64,000 bases of DNA, taken from Carposina sasakii (taxonomy: Eukaryota; Arthropoda; Insecta; Lepidoptera; Carposinidae). The position numbers were made by a program, and so were the translations under genes. Below, piece by piece: positions 57,901-63,833 of this stretch (its first letter is position 1; each line of letters opens with the position of its first letter). The stretch covers positions 5,704,001 to 5,768,000 of the forward strand of contig CP053148.1 of the NCBI GenBank assembly GCA_014607495.2. The letters run 5' to 3'. The notes under the pieces are model-generated. The model saw only the letters and a program-made list of their open reading frames with translations. It had not been told where the DNA came from and made no database searches.

Positions 57901-60339
57901 GACCAATCATCTCTATACAAAATTCAACATGGCGTCTATATTTATCGTATTGTGACAGACTAAATGCCGATAAATCGGTTTATCGTATCGTGTTTCACAG
58001 GTCATGCTAGGCTTGCTGGTGAAAAACTGAACAATAATGTATCATTGTACATTTTGGGGAGTTTTTAGAATCTAACACAACACAAGTAAGTTGTTCAGTG
58101 GGTAGTGGGTAGTTAGATGAAAACGTAGCTTAATTATATCCATCTCCTTACTGCCAACCGCATAATTACAAGAAGGTTGGTTGAGTAAATAAAATAACTA
58201 TTTTGTTGCAATTTGACCCTTAATCTATGAATAATTAAATTATCATACTAATATTATAAAGGCGAAACTTTGTGAGTGTGTATGTTTATTACTTCTTCAC
58301 GTAAAACCTACTGAATGTATTTTGATGAAACTTTACAATAATATAGCTTACATATCAGAATAACTCATAGGCTACTTTTATCCCAGATAATTTCGACATT
58401 TTATTTTTTCTGCAGTCCATGCGGGCGTCCACTAGTGTCTACTAATTTTATAAGTAAAAACTGTAATAATTTTTTTTTAATGAAAAACCGACTTCCTCCC
58501 AAAACTCGAGCTTACTAAAGTAAAATTTTACTAAAGGGTAAATATATATTGCGTAAAGCCGTGTACGAAGTTTAGAAGGCATAATATTGTCAGATTTATA
58601 TGCCAGCAAATGAATAAATAGGCCACATGACAAAAGAGAGAAATGAGTAGGCTTCAAACTTTACGTCTGACAATATAAGCAACATATAATTACACTCCTT
58701 CTTCCCGCCCTGTTCCCAATCATTTGGGGTCGGTGCAATATGTAGGTACTCTTCTTATATTCATCCCTATTATCTGTCATCTCGTTATTCTCATGTCTAC
58801 CTCTTCCTCTCTAACCATCTTACTTCGGACAAGGCTTAACGCAACATATAATTTCACCACTTAACACAATTATCTTCATCTTCATAAGTCCCCTACTGGA
58901 CGTAGGCCTCCCCCTGCCATAGGGGGATTTTGTTACTAAAAAGTTCCACTATCTGTTTTTCGGTGGCTCCATTATCAGACCCTCATTTCCTTTATATTAT
59001 GTGTAGCTGACCAAAATTCTCTATGAAAATCTAAAAACGGACTACTCGTGCCTATTATATTTGAGGATATCCCTAGATTCCTTAGAGATTCCATCATCAG
59101 ATGTTATGTTTTATATGTAGGTGACCAAAACGCTCAGTAAAAGTGTAAAAACAGACTACATGTGCCTAGAATATTCGAGGATTGCCCTCAATTTCTCCAA
59201 GATCCCATCATCAGATCCTGATGTGGTGAATATGGGACCAACCTGGAAGTCTACCATAACCAACTATAAAAAAAAATGAAATCGGTTCATAAATGAAGGA
59301 GTTCTGAGGTAATACACATAAAAAAATAATCATAATAAAAAAAAAACATACAGACGAATTGATAACCTCTCTTTTTCAAGTCGGTTAAAAAGAGTAAGAA
59401 GGTACAGGCAAATGACAAATACATAAAGACGATACAAAGAAGTATGGGATACGCTTGTCAGTCCCCTACCGTGCATGCATATGATCTCAGATATTAAACA
59501 TTTAAAAATATAATATAATTTAAATAACTTACCAGGGTACTAAAGTTGCCTCCCAATTTATTTGACTTCAAAACATCACTTTCCGATGCCATTCTATTAA
59601 ACATTTGTTTTCTTTCCTTAACTGATATTTTCTGTTCATTATCAACAAGCATGCCCTCACTTTTTGAAGATGTTAGGGTTGGTGACAAAGTCTCATTCAA
59701 GTTGCTCAGATCCTGATAGGTTATAGAATTTCTTGGACCAGAATTAATGCTAGATGTGCTTGAACGCTTATCAGATGATTTTTCCGATGATCTTCTACGA
59801 GGAAATGCTTTAGGTGTGACCTCTTCAGAGACATTCAAACTCTCCTTGGACTCACTTGAAGGTATATCCATAGGTGTGGTAGTATTTGAGTTATTTTGCA
59901 TGATGCTAGATAGGATGCTGAAGTCTTGATTGAGTTGTAAGGGAGGCGGTTGTTGGTACACTGGTGGGTTGCTCTCTTGCTCAACTGTGTTCTCGGACAC
60001 AGTTTGTTCAGAATCTTTACTTAGTGATGCGTCAACATTTTCCTTTATATACTTTTTCTTAAGAATCAACCACTTTTCATTGTTTTGGTTCTTGATTATG
60101 GCCAAGGTGTTGACATGCTTTTTGAATGTGCTCCTGGCTTCATCTAAGAAAGTTAAAGGTTAGAATATTGTTTGATAAGGAAGTTACTAGATATATTGAC
60201 TTAATATCTTACCTCTCATGTCAGGGTTCATAAGAAACACCTTAAAATGTTTAACTAACTCATGATTAGTCACTTTACCGTTGTGTGCCAACATAAACTT
60301 GAGTATTTCATCAAAACTTAGTTCACTTGGAGCCGACAT
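12845..60339 (-). CDS. SOWAH: Sosondowah-type ankyrin repeat protein (SOWAHA/B/C family), 11 coding exons, 521 aa
   Basis: Joined exons (minus order): 60339-60213, 60143-59533, 50168-50142, 49838-49710, 31670-31659, 24246-24157, 16917-16845, 16268-16176, 14247-14060, 13284-13171, 12946-12845. Their sum is 1,566 nt with no internal stop. Residues about 4-70 match the N-terminal SOWAH domain (winged-helix-like), including SFDEILKFML and FKKHVNTLAIIK. Residues about 70-255 are a low-complexity Ser/Thr/Asn-rich linker. Residues about 265-375 form ankyrin repeats: PLDSKQKQWILCAARGEY, TAMHWACKRGDENLVKLL, then GYTPLHIAMQYRHENVYRLL and DPNVRDWSGKKPRQYL. Residues about 391-415 carry RIGSLNVRVKKTTEAF, and an acidic stretch (DSDSDS) lies near the end. 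No signal peptide or membrane segment is visible, so an intracellular scaffold is likely. The molecular function is not established from sequence. Introns range from 69 bp to 18.0 kb. The start is the only ATG in frame ahead of the domain and has a good context (aaaATG). A further tiny exon at the 24157/16917 junction cannot be excluded. Confidence 0.93.
12947..13170. other. SOWAH intron 10
   Basis: 224 bp, GT-AG, nothing else seen. Confidence 0.85.
13171..13284 (-). CDS. SOWAH: SOWAH exon 10 (basic proline/serine segment)
   Basis: 114 nt, phase 0 on both sides, acceptor TTTTTTCTAG and donor GTAAAA. It encodes KEDKLMPPPNSNKVRRRGAS then GRRGVQSYSRSTPSTPDQ. The RRRG and GRRG clusters make it strongly basic. 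No domain is recognised. Confidence 0.9.
13285..14059. other. SOWAH intron 9
   Basis: 775 bp. It holds a Helitron-like element (13,681-13,965) and a short internal duplication of ggaggaagat around 13,338 and 13,371. Confidence 0.8.
13681..13965 (-). mobile_element. Helitron-like non-autonomous element in intron 9
   Basis: It begins ctagcggacctgacagacgt and ends ttcatttttatattatagat, the familiar two ends (inverted) of a common lepidopteran family. Internal text aaatcggtttagccgttctc is also typical. Confidence 0.65.
14060..14247 (-). CDS. SOWAH: SOWAH exon 9 (conserved RIGSLNVRVKKTTEAF block)
   Basis: 188 nt, acceptor CATTGCAG and donor GTGAGG. After the split Lys it encodes KEGFLRIGSLNVRVKKTTEA followed by FSNFLGVG, then charged sequence ending HKTWGSADNIQ. 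It looks strongly constrained, and its codon use is more GC-rich than the surrounding intron. Confidence 0.94.
14248..16175. other. SOWAH intron 8
   Basis: 1,928 bp, GT-AG. It contains a decayed MITE copy (15,110-15,330). The rest is unrecognised AT-rich sequence. Confidence 0.8.
15110..15330. mobile_element. Decayed CAGGGTGTAACA MITE, copy 2
   Basis: It shares tgttcatacaatcttgaaa, a degraded cttgacatttgtggac and tcgcttaacatacccc with the copies at 3,153 and 54,908. The left terminus is lost and the right terminus is altered. Confidence 0.55.
16176..16268 (-). CDS. SOWAH: SOWAH exon 8 (end of the ankyrin block)
   Basis: 93 nt, acceptor TAATCTCAG and donor GTAAGT. Together with the shared codon it reads DADPNVRDWSGKKPRQYL then VHMDTSLSPGSYR. 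The VRDWSGKKPRQYL motif is the family-typical ADVxxRDxSGKxxxQYL ending of the repeat block. Phase 1 at its end. Confidence 0.94.
16845..16917 (-). CDS. SOWAH: SOWAH exon 7 (ankyrin repeat GYTPLHIAMQ)
   Basis: 73 nt, phase 0 start and phase 1 end, acceptor CTTTTCAG and donor GTGAGA. It encodes GYTPLHIAMQYRHENVYRLL then VEVY, a canonical ankyrin GxTPLHxAxxxxxxxxxxxLL repeat. The trailing G joins AT of the next exon to form Asp. Confidence 0.95.
17525..17718 (-). pseudogene. Remnant of a transposon-encoded N-terminus
   Basis: Minus-strand frame MPLTAAEKQKKYQDKLKKKN continues with PEKYEKN, shifts frame, and resumes as AKYYEKNKSTYTEADKL before a stop. The pattern (short charged helix with KYxEK repeats) is typical of lepidopteran transposon ORFs. 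The exact superfamily is not determined. Confidence 0.4.
18565..18852 (+). mobile_element. Helitron-like element nested in the 1.8-kb element
   Basis: It starts tataaaattctcgtgttaga, contains ctcctccgaaacggctcgac and catctatttttcatcccc, and ends cgtttgccgggtcagctagt. This is one of the most common lepidopteran non-autonomous Helitrons. It disrupts the host element's interior, so it is younger. Confidence 0.75.
19128..19286 (+). rRNA. Fragment of 28S rRNA 3' region (dispersed, non-functional)
   Basis: 159 bp running from gacaggttagttttatccc through ctcagtacgagaggaactgc (the sarcin-ricin loop string AGTACGAGAGGAAC) and ggtgcgaagctaccatccgc to tgcctgaacgcctctgaagg. It matches the remembered animal 28S sequence with scattered differences. 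There is no flanking rDNA, so it is a pseudogene or part of a 28S-derived repeat. Confidence 0.85.
19359..19699. repeat. 33-bp direct repeats bracketing a tRNA-like insert
   Basis: The string ataaaattattaataaag and its continuation occur at 19,359-19,391 and 19,667-19,699 with one mismatch in 33 bases. They bracket 275 bp that begins exactly with the tRNA-like 3' end. This looks like a long target duplication. Confidence 0.75.
19394..19470 (-). mobile_element. tRNA-like element (SINE head or tRNA pseudogene)
   Basis: On the minus strand it reads gacccggtggcttagtggtt (A-box-like) and gtgggttcgattcccac (perfect T arm, B box). D and acceptor stems are imperfect and the anticodon arm cannot be folded properly, so this is not a working tRNA. 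Confidence 0.65.
20225..20365 (-). mobile_element. Non-autonomous Helitron-like repeat, partial
   Basis: Inverted relative to the copies at 57,445 and 58,243. It contains gtggactgcagaaaaa, aatgtcgaaatta, gggataaatagtagcctatg and atttataatattagtaa, the shared landmarks of that family. Confidence 0.6.
24157..24246 (-). CDS. SOWAH: SOWAH exon 6 (ankyrin repeat TAMHWACKRG)
   Basis: 90 nt, phase 0 on both sides, acceptor TCTTGCAG and donor GTGAGT. It encodes TAMHWACKRGDENLVKLLAG, with the TxxHWAxxxGxxxxVKLL ankyrin consensus, then VTRHVVNERS. The next exon begins GYTPLH. Family members usually have one or two more residues (such as GG) at this join, so a small lineage deletion or another microexon is possible. 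Confidence 0.95.
24912..25022 (-). mobile_element. SINE / LINE-tail fragment, inverted
   Basis: It reads cagcctattgcagtccactg, ctggacgtaggcctccccca and ccatagtcaccacgctgggc. This is the minus copy of the 3' half of the repeats at 31,358 and 35,172. Confidence 0.8.
25100..25930 (+). repeat. GTTCCGTACCTC interspersed repeat with internal 317-bp tandem units
   Basis: It opens gttccgtacctcaaaagg and closes gtacggaaccctcggtgcgc and gactcgcacttggccggttt, a well-known lepidopteran repeat. Internally the block tcctcaNgaacgcgtNgagg recurs at about 25,190, 25,503 and 25,822 (period about 317 bp), so two full units and a partial one are present. A gtccgtctgtccgtccgtcc microsatellite sits near the 5' end. 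Confidence 0.8.
26870..27670. mobile_element. Repeat rich in diverged short TTTGGCAAAATG-like subunits
   Basis: Many short related strings (tttgaccaaaa, tttggcaaatgag, tttgccaacttttggtcaaac) alternate in both orientations across 800 bp. The left part (caaacaacgtttcacc) and right part (ccaaacgttgtttgcc) are roughly inverted. The middle carries ctaacccgctccgtcgcttc, another recurrent lepidopteran string. Confidence 0.55.
27979..28389 (-). other. Coding-like but broken segment, unknown
   Basis: On the minus strand SQARSKMPLSPAAFTDKLRA is followed, after a frame change, by ATAPETASTNIDVGRACGYV and ENRASIVLNVRQQINSASFG, then a stop. The composition is more protein-like than the surroundings and the block is GC-richer. 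No family recognised; it may be a decayed transposon gene or retrocopy. Confidence 0.3.
29507..29577. repeat. 38-bp tandem duplication
   Basis: ttatattgctcacctagctc with its continuation occurs at 29,507 and again at 29,545. Confidence 0.9.
30470..30965 (+). mobile_element. Interspersed repeat, forward copy
   Basis: It shares long stretches with the inverted copy at 39,890-40,535, for example actttccgggatataacgat, cgctccatacaaacagccac, acttaactttgaaggcttat and tgtaattttacagataggta. The family is not identified and no coding remnant was seen. Confidence 0.7.
31358..31620 (+). mobile_element. SINE with LINE-like 3' tail, copy 1
   Basis: Head cgtggtgccggcagagtaga, middle ggtatcgtacgaggcgatta and gtttccgggaggtgggcagc, tail cctacgtccagcagtggact gcaataggctgatggtgatg. 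Full-length relative to the copies at 35,172 and 61,648. It ends about 40 bp from the SOWAH 12-nt exon. Confidence 0.8.
31659..31670 (-). CDS. SOWAH: SOWAH exon 5 (12-nt microexon, DPFT)
   Basis: On the minus strand the bases GATCCCTTCACG are preceded by a strong pyrimidine tract and acceptor (CTCTTTGTTTCAG) and followed by donor GTAAGACTT. The four codons give Asp-Pro-Phe-Thr and are in phase with exon 4 (ends LVKTK) and the next exon (starts TAMHWACKRG). The join fills a gap where other family members, as I recall them, carry a short DF-x-(S/T)-G linker before the TxLHWA repeat. It lies 18.0 kb from exon 4 and 7.4 kb from exon 6. A SINE ends about 40 bp away on its donor side. Confidence 0.72.
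35172..35430 (+). mobile_element. SINE with LINE-like 3' tail, copy 2
   Basis: Same order as the copy at 31,358: gccgcgtggtgccggcagag, tcgtacgaggcgattaaggg, gggaggcctaggtccagcag and tggactgcaataggctgaag. Confidence 0.8.
35905..37388 (+). pseudogene. RTE-like LINE reverse transcriptase, 5'-truncated and broken
   Basis: It begins with FFKKGDKTLLKNYRPITLLS, a stop and frameshift follow at about 35,967, then the reverse transcriptase palm: FEAFQPPEQAGFRKGYSTVD, FVDYEKAFETIETWAVLESL, LLRGVRQGDVISPKLF and YLRFAGDIVLM. The catalytic FADD box reads FAGD (codon 36,442-36,444), which removes one active-site Asp. About 185 bp of foreign sequence (about 36,590-36,775) interrupts the thumb. The C-terminal part (YVYLGQILQLGKDNFEGEIT, MTYGAETWNLT, LKWQWAGHICRRTDRRWSKR) has more stops and a frame change. 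It ends in LGEAYVQQWTAIGW and a gatgatgatga tail. The endonuclease is absent. Inactive. Confidence 0.88.
37390..39889. other. Intronic sequence, nothing recognised
   Basis: AT-rich, no supported repeat family, RNA or exon. Short open frames of 60-84 codons have no visible domain. Confidence 0.4.
39890..40535 (-). mobile_element. Interspersed repeat, inverted copy, interrupted by a MITE
   Basis: Reverse-complement counterpart of 30,470-30,965. Matching landmarks are tcaaaatcatacctatctgt, gccttcaaagttaagtgggc and atcgttatatcccggaaagt. A 187-bp palindromic element is inserted at 40,149-40,335. Confidence 0.75.
40149..40335. mobile_element. 187-bp palindromic MITE with TTAAA duplication
   Basis: Termini GGCTCGAGCACACCGG and its exact complement CCGGTGTGCTCGAGCC. 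TTAAA lies at 40,144-40,148 and again at 40,336-40,340. The interior is also palindromic (gtacctctgag against ctcagaggtac). A TTAA-containing target fits piggyBac-type mobilisation. The related copy at 30.6 kb lacks the insert. Confidence 0.85.
41730..42240. repeat. Repeat bounded by CGAGATCTCG motifs
   Basis: gcgagatctcgccaatttcg near 41,750 and cgagatctcgagagattg near 42,190, plus cttacgagatctcgctcc at 42,140, enclose AT-rich sequence. The right side ends ttgcattccctag, like the end of a hAT-type MITE. The left end is unclear. Confidence 0.4.
49710..49838 (-). CDS. SOWAH: SOWAH exon 4 (first ankyrin-type repeat)
   Basis: 129 nt, phase 0 on both sides, with acceptor ATTGTAG and donor GTAAGA. 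It encodes DPLDSKQKQWILCAARGEY then HALAKMCKENGKLVKTK. This corresponds to the family's PLDxxxxxWxLxAAxG entry into the ankyrin block, where the first helix pair is divergent. Confidence 0.93.
50142..50168 (-). CDS. SOWAH: SOWAH exon 3 (27-nt microexon)
   Basis: Nine codons (SVDEEDRVS) between acceptor TTTTTTAG and donor GTGAGT, phase 0 at both ends, so it can be skipped without changing frame. It is 9.4 kb downstream of exon 2 and 303 bp upstream of exon 4. It adds a short acidic insert just before the ankyrin region. Support comes from splice signals, phase and position; the residues themselves are not recognisably conserved. Confidence 0.75.
50274..50528. repeat. Partial tandem duplication with a third copy at 55.7 kb
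   Basis: Unit 1 (50,274-50,417) and unit 2 (50,454-50,528) share gcataatgtcaaaacaatag, tgtccatcca and caacaatttattaaatta; unit 2 lacks the middle. The middle of unit 1 (ccgggccctaatccgctga, cacgaacacaagacacta, aaccaattaaaattttaatc) reappears at 55,686-55,850. Confidence 0.7.
51228..51405 (-). mobile_element. Helitron-like repeat, inverted
   Basis: It starts ctagctgttgctcacggctc and contains cacaaaaatcggtcaagtcg and tttcggaagagcttggtaac, typical of a lepidopteran Helitron family read backwards. Confidence 0.65.
54908..55154. mobile_element. Palindromic CAGGGTGTAACA MITE, copy 3
   Basis: CAGGGTGTAACAAAAGAGGT at the left and CTTTCTGTTACACCCTG at the right, flanked by TA on both sides. Arms pair over about 100 bp. 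It is close in length to copy 1 (247 versus 258 bp). Confidence 0.85.
56769..56821. repeat. 24-bp-stem hairpin with 4-nt loop
   Basis: acgatatttcgtcatcttat, loop aggg, then ataagatgacgaaatatcgt. The outer bases also pair with one bulge. Confidence 0.9.
57445..57655 (+). mobile_element. Helitron-like repeat ending CACTAGT
   Basis: Landmarks: tctgtttgtctgtgcgtttg, cctgaaccgatttccattc, aggctactttttatccca, and the end cacgcggacggagtcgcggt with ttcactagt. Confidence 0.75.
58243..58437 (+). mobile_element. Helitron-like repeat ending CACTAGT, second copy
   Basis: It starts tactaatattataaaggcga, contains ggctacttttatcccagata and atttcgacattttatttttt, and ends gcgggcgtccactagt. Confidence 0.75.
58685..58935 (-). 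mobile_element. LINE/SINE 3' fragments, inverted
   Basis: The first part (58,685-58,830; cccgccctgttcccaatcat, ttggggtcggtgcaatatg) matches the repeat running off the right end at 63,838. The second part (58,870-58,935) carries tggacgtaggcctccccctg, the inverted tail of the SINE/LINE family. Confidence 0.65.
58960..59395 (+). repeat. Lepidopteran repeat with about 115-bp tandem subunits
   Basis: Units begin near 58,968, 59,091 and 59,204 with (t)ccatcatcagatc-like strings and share gtaggtgaccaaaa, aaaaacagactac and cctagaatattcgagg. It ends aaacatacagacgaattgat and ttcaagtcggttaaaaag, a familiar lepidopteran repeat terminus. Confidence 0.65.
59533..60143 (-). CDS. SOWAH: SOWAH exon 2 (rest of the SOWAH domain, Ser-rich linker)
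   Basis: 611 nt, the largest exon, separated from exon 1 by only 69 bp (acceptor TTTCTTAG). It completes the domain with FKKHVNTLAIIK and WLILKKKY. It then runs into a disordered, Gln/Pro/Ser/Thr-rich region with a basic-serine cluster (FPRRRSSEKSSDKRSS, about residues 155-170) that could be a phosphorylation or nuclear-localisation segment. It ends GNFSTL at a codon boundary before GTAAGT. Confidence 0.95.
60213..60339 (-). CDS. SOWAH: SOWAH exon 1 (start codon; first half of the SOWAH domain)
   Basis: 127 nt coding residues 1-42 plus one base. It begins MSAPSELSFDEILKFML and ends NPDMR, followed by donor GTAAGA. The phase-1 end joins the AT at the start of exon 2 to give Asp43. The helix-like segment with HELVKHFKVFL is characteristic of the family N-terminus. 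The upstream context aaaATG has A at -3. Confidence 0.95.
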
Positions 60340-60552
60340 TTTACAAAATTGAATAACAGATAAGATAAATATGTATAAATTATACAACAACGACCATACT
60401 AGTTCTATAATAAGGACAATTTCATAAAATTTGCAAATACAAACTGTCGACAAGAAAGAATATTGACAACACGGTAAAAGTAAACTGACAGTAAACATTT
60501 GACAGTGACAGCAAACCAAAACGCTATTGAAATCTGCGTTTTGTTTCACAGC
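60340..60552 (-). promoter_or_regulatory. 5' UTR / core promoter side of SOWAH
   Basis: This is unique AT-rich sequence between the start codon and a truncated MITE. On the minus strand a TCAGTT string at about 60,488-60,483 fits the arthropod initiator, but no TATA box or clear downstream promoter element was seen. Exact transcription start unknown. Confidence 0.3.
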
Positions 60553-60885
60553 ATATACAGAATGATTTTTGGTCGTCAACGGACAAAAACTACGGAATCT
60601 CCTCATCATTACGATCATTTTTCTCCATGGAAGTATACCTGGGAAGTGTCGGGTTTCCAAAATATTAGGGTCCAAAGTTGAGTAAATAGACTGCGTTTTT
60701 CTGCATAAATGCACATTGACGCGTGTAGCAAGATTTTTGCACGAGAGATAATTAATATCTGTCTATGAAAAAACTAGCATAAACACTGGACACTATTTCG
60801 CCCGATCAAGTACATAATGAATAAAAAAATTCAAAAAATTTACATCGTTTCCCAGCATATTTTTTGGCATAAACATATATGTTAA
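60553..60885 (-). mobile_element. Truncated CAGGGTG MITE next to the SOWAH promoter
   Basis: It matches the reverse complement of the left half of the element at 1,841-2,215: tccatggaagtatacctggg, tagactgcgtttttctgcat, aagatttttgcacgagag, tttcccagcatattttttgg. The other arm is missing; the break is at the centre of the element. Confidence 0.75.
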
Positions 60886-61535
60886 TAGGTTCTCAATGGT
60901 GTGCTATTCTCATAGCATTCTTATCTTCTCTTGCACGTAAGGCATCACTTTTTATAAACTGATCCTATCTGATTCCTAATGCTCTTTAAACTGATAGTAT
61001 ACCTAGGAACTTATCTACTTACATCTTCTTTTTCATCTTTGACCTGTCTTTTTCCCATTTTTTAGGATCGAGTCTCCTCACGCTTCTGCGCTAGGATGAT
61101 CTATCCCGGATTCTCTTTTGAAGCAAATGGGCTTCCTTGAGATCTCATACCATTGTAATTATTAACCTGTTTCGGGCAGGAACATAGTTAAACACTTACA
61201 CATCGCAAAGTTAGTGAAGACCCGACAAGGCACCAATTAAAAGTTAAATGTGTAATACACAGAAAGTCCTGCAACTATACGGTAGTCCAATAGGAAGTTT
61301 CGATCATGTGGGTTAGAGGCAAAGTGGAGCTTTTACTTTTCCGATCTTATTTCTCTCGTGTGTGTGCTTCACTAGCATACATCAGCTGCATCTAGTTCTA
61401 TAAATGTTGTATGAGTCGACTTTGGAACTCGGGCAGTCTCACAGGTAAAATCCTAGCAACTTGTCAACACTCCCGTCCCACTCACGTCCCCGCTATACAT
61501 GGTTGCGGGATCATCTTACTTTAGGTATTCTTTCT
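60886..61535. other. Upstream flank, nothing recognised
   Basis: Moderately AT-rich sequence with no supported exon, RNA or repeat. Confidence 0.4.
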
Positions 61536-61905
61536 GGCCGCGTGGTGCCGGGTGAGTAGAATTCGTACCACCCCATGTCTGCCAGTGGGTTGGCCGCGTG
61601 ATGCCGGCAGAGTAGAATTCGTACCACCCCATGTCTTCCCGTGGGTTGGCCGCGTAGTGCCGGCAGAGTAGAATTCGTACCACCCCATGTCTGCCCGTGG
61701 GTATCGTACGAGGCCATTAAAGGTTTCCGGGAGGTGGACAGCAGTGCCCCCGTGTTGACAACATAGTCCAAAATACAAACTGCGGTCACCAACCCGCCTG
61801 CCTAGCGTGGTGACTATGGGCAAATACCCCCCATGGCAGTCTTGTGCAGTGCCCAGTATGAGGCCTACGTCCACTACTGGACTGCAATAGGCTGATCTTC
61901 ATGAG
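61536..61905 (+). mobile_element. SINE copy 3 with a 56-bp triplicated head
   Basis: The 56-bp head unit (ggccgcgtggtgccgg through gtgggtt) begins at 61,536, 61,592 and 61,648, then the normal body follows (tatcgtacgaggccattaaa, gaccaacccgcctgcc-like text) to the tail at 61,905. Confidence 0.8.
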
Positions 61906-62540
61906 GTATTCTATCTTACTAATGAGTACTAACTAGTGAACGCCCACTAGTTCGTTTGTGTAAACATTAGATTTCCCAAGCATACTAAGAATACAGCAAG
62001 TTTCAGGCTTTTAGTCCATGTTTTTGGAGCCGTAAGTCATTCAGAGCAATGCATTTGATAGGTACTTGTTAAAATAAGCCGAGAATAAAATTTTGTTTGG
62101 CTTGCAATGCATTTACGAGTAGACTGAATAGGTAGGTACTTACTCTAATTTAAGTATCATCATAATCTAGTCAACTTAACATGGCAATCATCTTCCATCC
62201 ATGCCAATTAAGAATAGTTTATTAATGTTTTATTAGTGGCAACAGTTTACAAACTTATGGCAAACGACGTTCTTAGTAATAAACCATTTAATTGATCACT
62301 TAGTAAAGATACTAGGTACATACGTCACTTCCGCTGGATTACCTACATCTGTCTGACACCGAGTCTATCTCTGAAGAGTGGGTATAGTAGTTAAATGGAT
62401 CCTATAGTTAAAAGGAACCTTTATGGTTTTGTAGAGAGCATGATCCTTTAGTTGTATTCTTCCAGTACTGCAAATGTGTAATTTAATCCATTCAAATAGA
62501 AGAAAGTTCCGATCTGCCTAATTACACTACTAATGTCTTC
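61906..62540. other. Intergenic sequence, nothing recognised
   Basis: AT-rich, no supported feature. Confidence 0.4.
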
Positions 62541-63215
62541 GTCTTCAGCCTATTGCAGTCCACTGCTGGACATAGGCCTCCCTCAGACCACGCCACAAGA
62601 CTGCTGCCATGGGGGTTTTTGCCCATAAGTGGGTATTACACTAGACGGTATTCAGGGCACGGTAGTTAGGGAGGGCGTGGCCCCTTGCAAGGGCGTCGAT
62701 TACTACACTGCACTGAATACCGGCTCCCTCACTCTTTATGTACAGTCTGAATTTGAAAGCGGATAGAGACGTATCATGGCACCTGTTGTATCTAAATTAA
62801 AAAGCAGCGATTGCCGTGGCTGTAGTTGCATCCATGAATATTATAGAAGAAAAAAAGAGAAGAAGGATCTGGGTCAAGCAATACTTGAAATTAAGAGCAA
62901 AGTACTCCAATATGCAATGCCCTCCGCGCTAACTGAGTTCCCTAACTGCCCTAAGTGTTATTACACTACTCGGTCGCAAGGGCGATTAGGGAGCAAGGCT
63001 GCCGGGAGCGTCCGGTCGAAATGGGGACCCTTACTCTCTAACTCTGATTACACCACCCTTAGTTAGGGTAAGGCTCCCTTAAAATTGGGTAGTGTAATAC
63101 AGCCTATAGTCACCACGCTGGGCAGCTGGGTTGGTGACCGCAGTCTGATTTTTGGACTATGTTGTCAGCACTGGAGGCGCTGCTGCCCACCTCCCGGAAA
63201 CCCTTAATACTAATG
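62541..63215 (-). mobile_element. SINE copy 4, inverted and split by an insertion
   Basis: The tail half (cagcctattgcagtccactg, ggacataggcctccctcaga) lies at 62,546-62,627. The head half (tatagtcaccacgctgggca, gcccacctcccggaaaccct) lies at 63,106-63,210. Between them is a 478-bp foreign element. Confidence 0.85.
62628..63105 (+). mobile_element. Harbinger-like deletion derivative nested in the SINE
   Basis: Inverted ends AGTGGGTATTACACTA and AGGCTGTATTACACTA (13 of 16 identical) flanked by ATA on both sides (62,625-62,627 and 63,106-63,108). Inside, one frame from about 62,802 reads KAAIAVAVVASMNIIEEKKR then RRIWVKQYLKLRAKYSNM. This resembles the N-terminus of PIF/Harbinger nucleases (AA-rich start, acidic run, KRRRxWVxxxL). 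The catalytic region is absent. Confidence 0.75.
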
Positions 63216-63454
63216 TGAGATGGGGTTAATCTTTTGAGCATAATAATTAATACCTATATGCTATTGGGAAGTGAGATATTATTGAATGTAATAAATCTAT
63301 GATTGAATGAGATTTAGATTTTGAATTTTATAGCCCGTTTCTATTTATTTGGGATTTACGATATTTGCTTTTCTTCCACACCCTATCCGTTGTCTCAGTG
63401 CATACGCCCAGGGGCCTTAGACATTATTTATTATTTCTATTAATATTATTTCTC

Positions 63455-63712
63455 TTCTCATTATAAATAAATAAAATAAATATTCACACACTTCACAACA
63501 CATTGACCTAGTCCCACACTAAGATCCCTAAGGTCTTGTGTCGTGGGTACTAAGCAACGGTATATAAATACATAGATAAGTATATAAACATCCATGACTC
63601 GGAAACAAACATCGATGTTCATCACATCAATGTTTGCACCTACCGGGATTCGAACCCAGGACCTATGGCGTCGCAGGTCGGGCCACTACCAACTACACCA
63701 ATCGGCCGTCAA
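63455..63712 (-). mobile_element. tRNA-headed SINE
   Basis: On the minus strand: gattggtgtagttggtagtg (A box), gcgacgccataggtcctg, gggttcgaatcccggtagg (B box), then body cttagtacccacgacacaag and a TTTATTTTATTTATTTATAA tail. This is a common lepidopteran SINE layout and looks full-length. Confidence 0.85.
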
Positions 63713-63833
63713 TTCGAATCGATAGAGGTTCTTTGCTGCCTCGTTTACTCCAATGGGAAGCCTTTATTTTCGCGCGTTCGTCATGTCACGTGATGAAGTC
63801 TAACCGCTATTAGTGGCAGTGTTGCTACAATAA

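Larger units (their letters stand above)
50169..59532. other. SOWAH intron 2 (9.4 kb)
   Basis: It contains a duplicated block (50,274-50,528 and 55,686-55,850) and the mobile elements listed at 51,228, 54,908, 57,445, 58,243, 58,685 and 58,960. The stretches 51.5-54.9 kb and 55.9-57.4 kb are mostly unrecognised apart from a tight hairpin at 56,769. Intron 1 is only 69 bp and intron 3 is 303 bp. Confidence 0.75.

Noticed and set aside
62776..63066. 96-codon open frame
   Set aside because: It overlaps the Harbinger-like remnant in a different frame. The frame reading EEKKRRRIWVKQYLKLR is the meaningful one.
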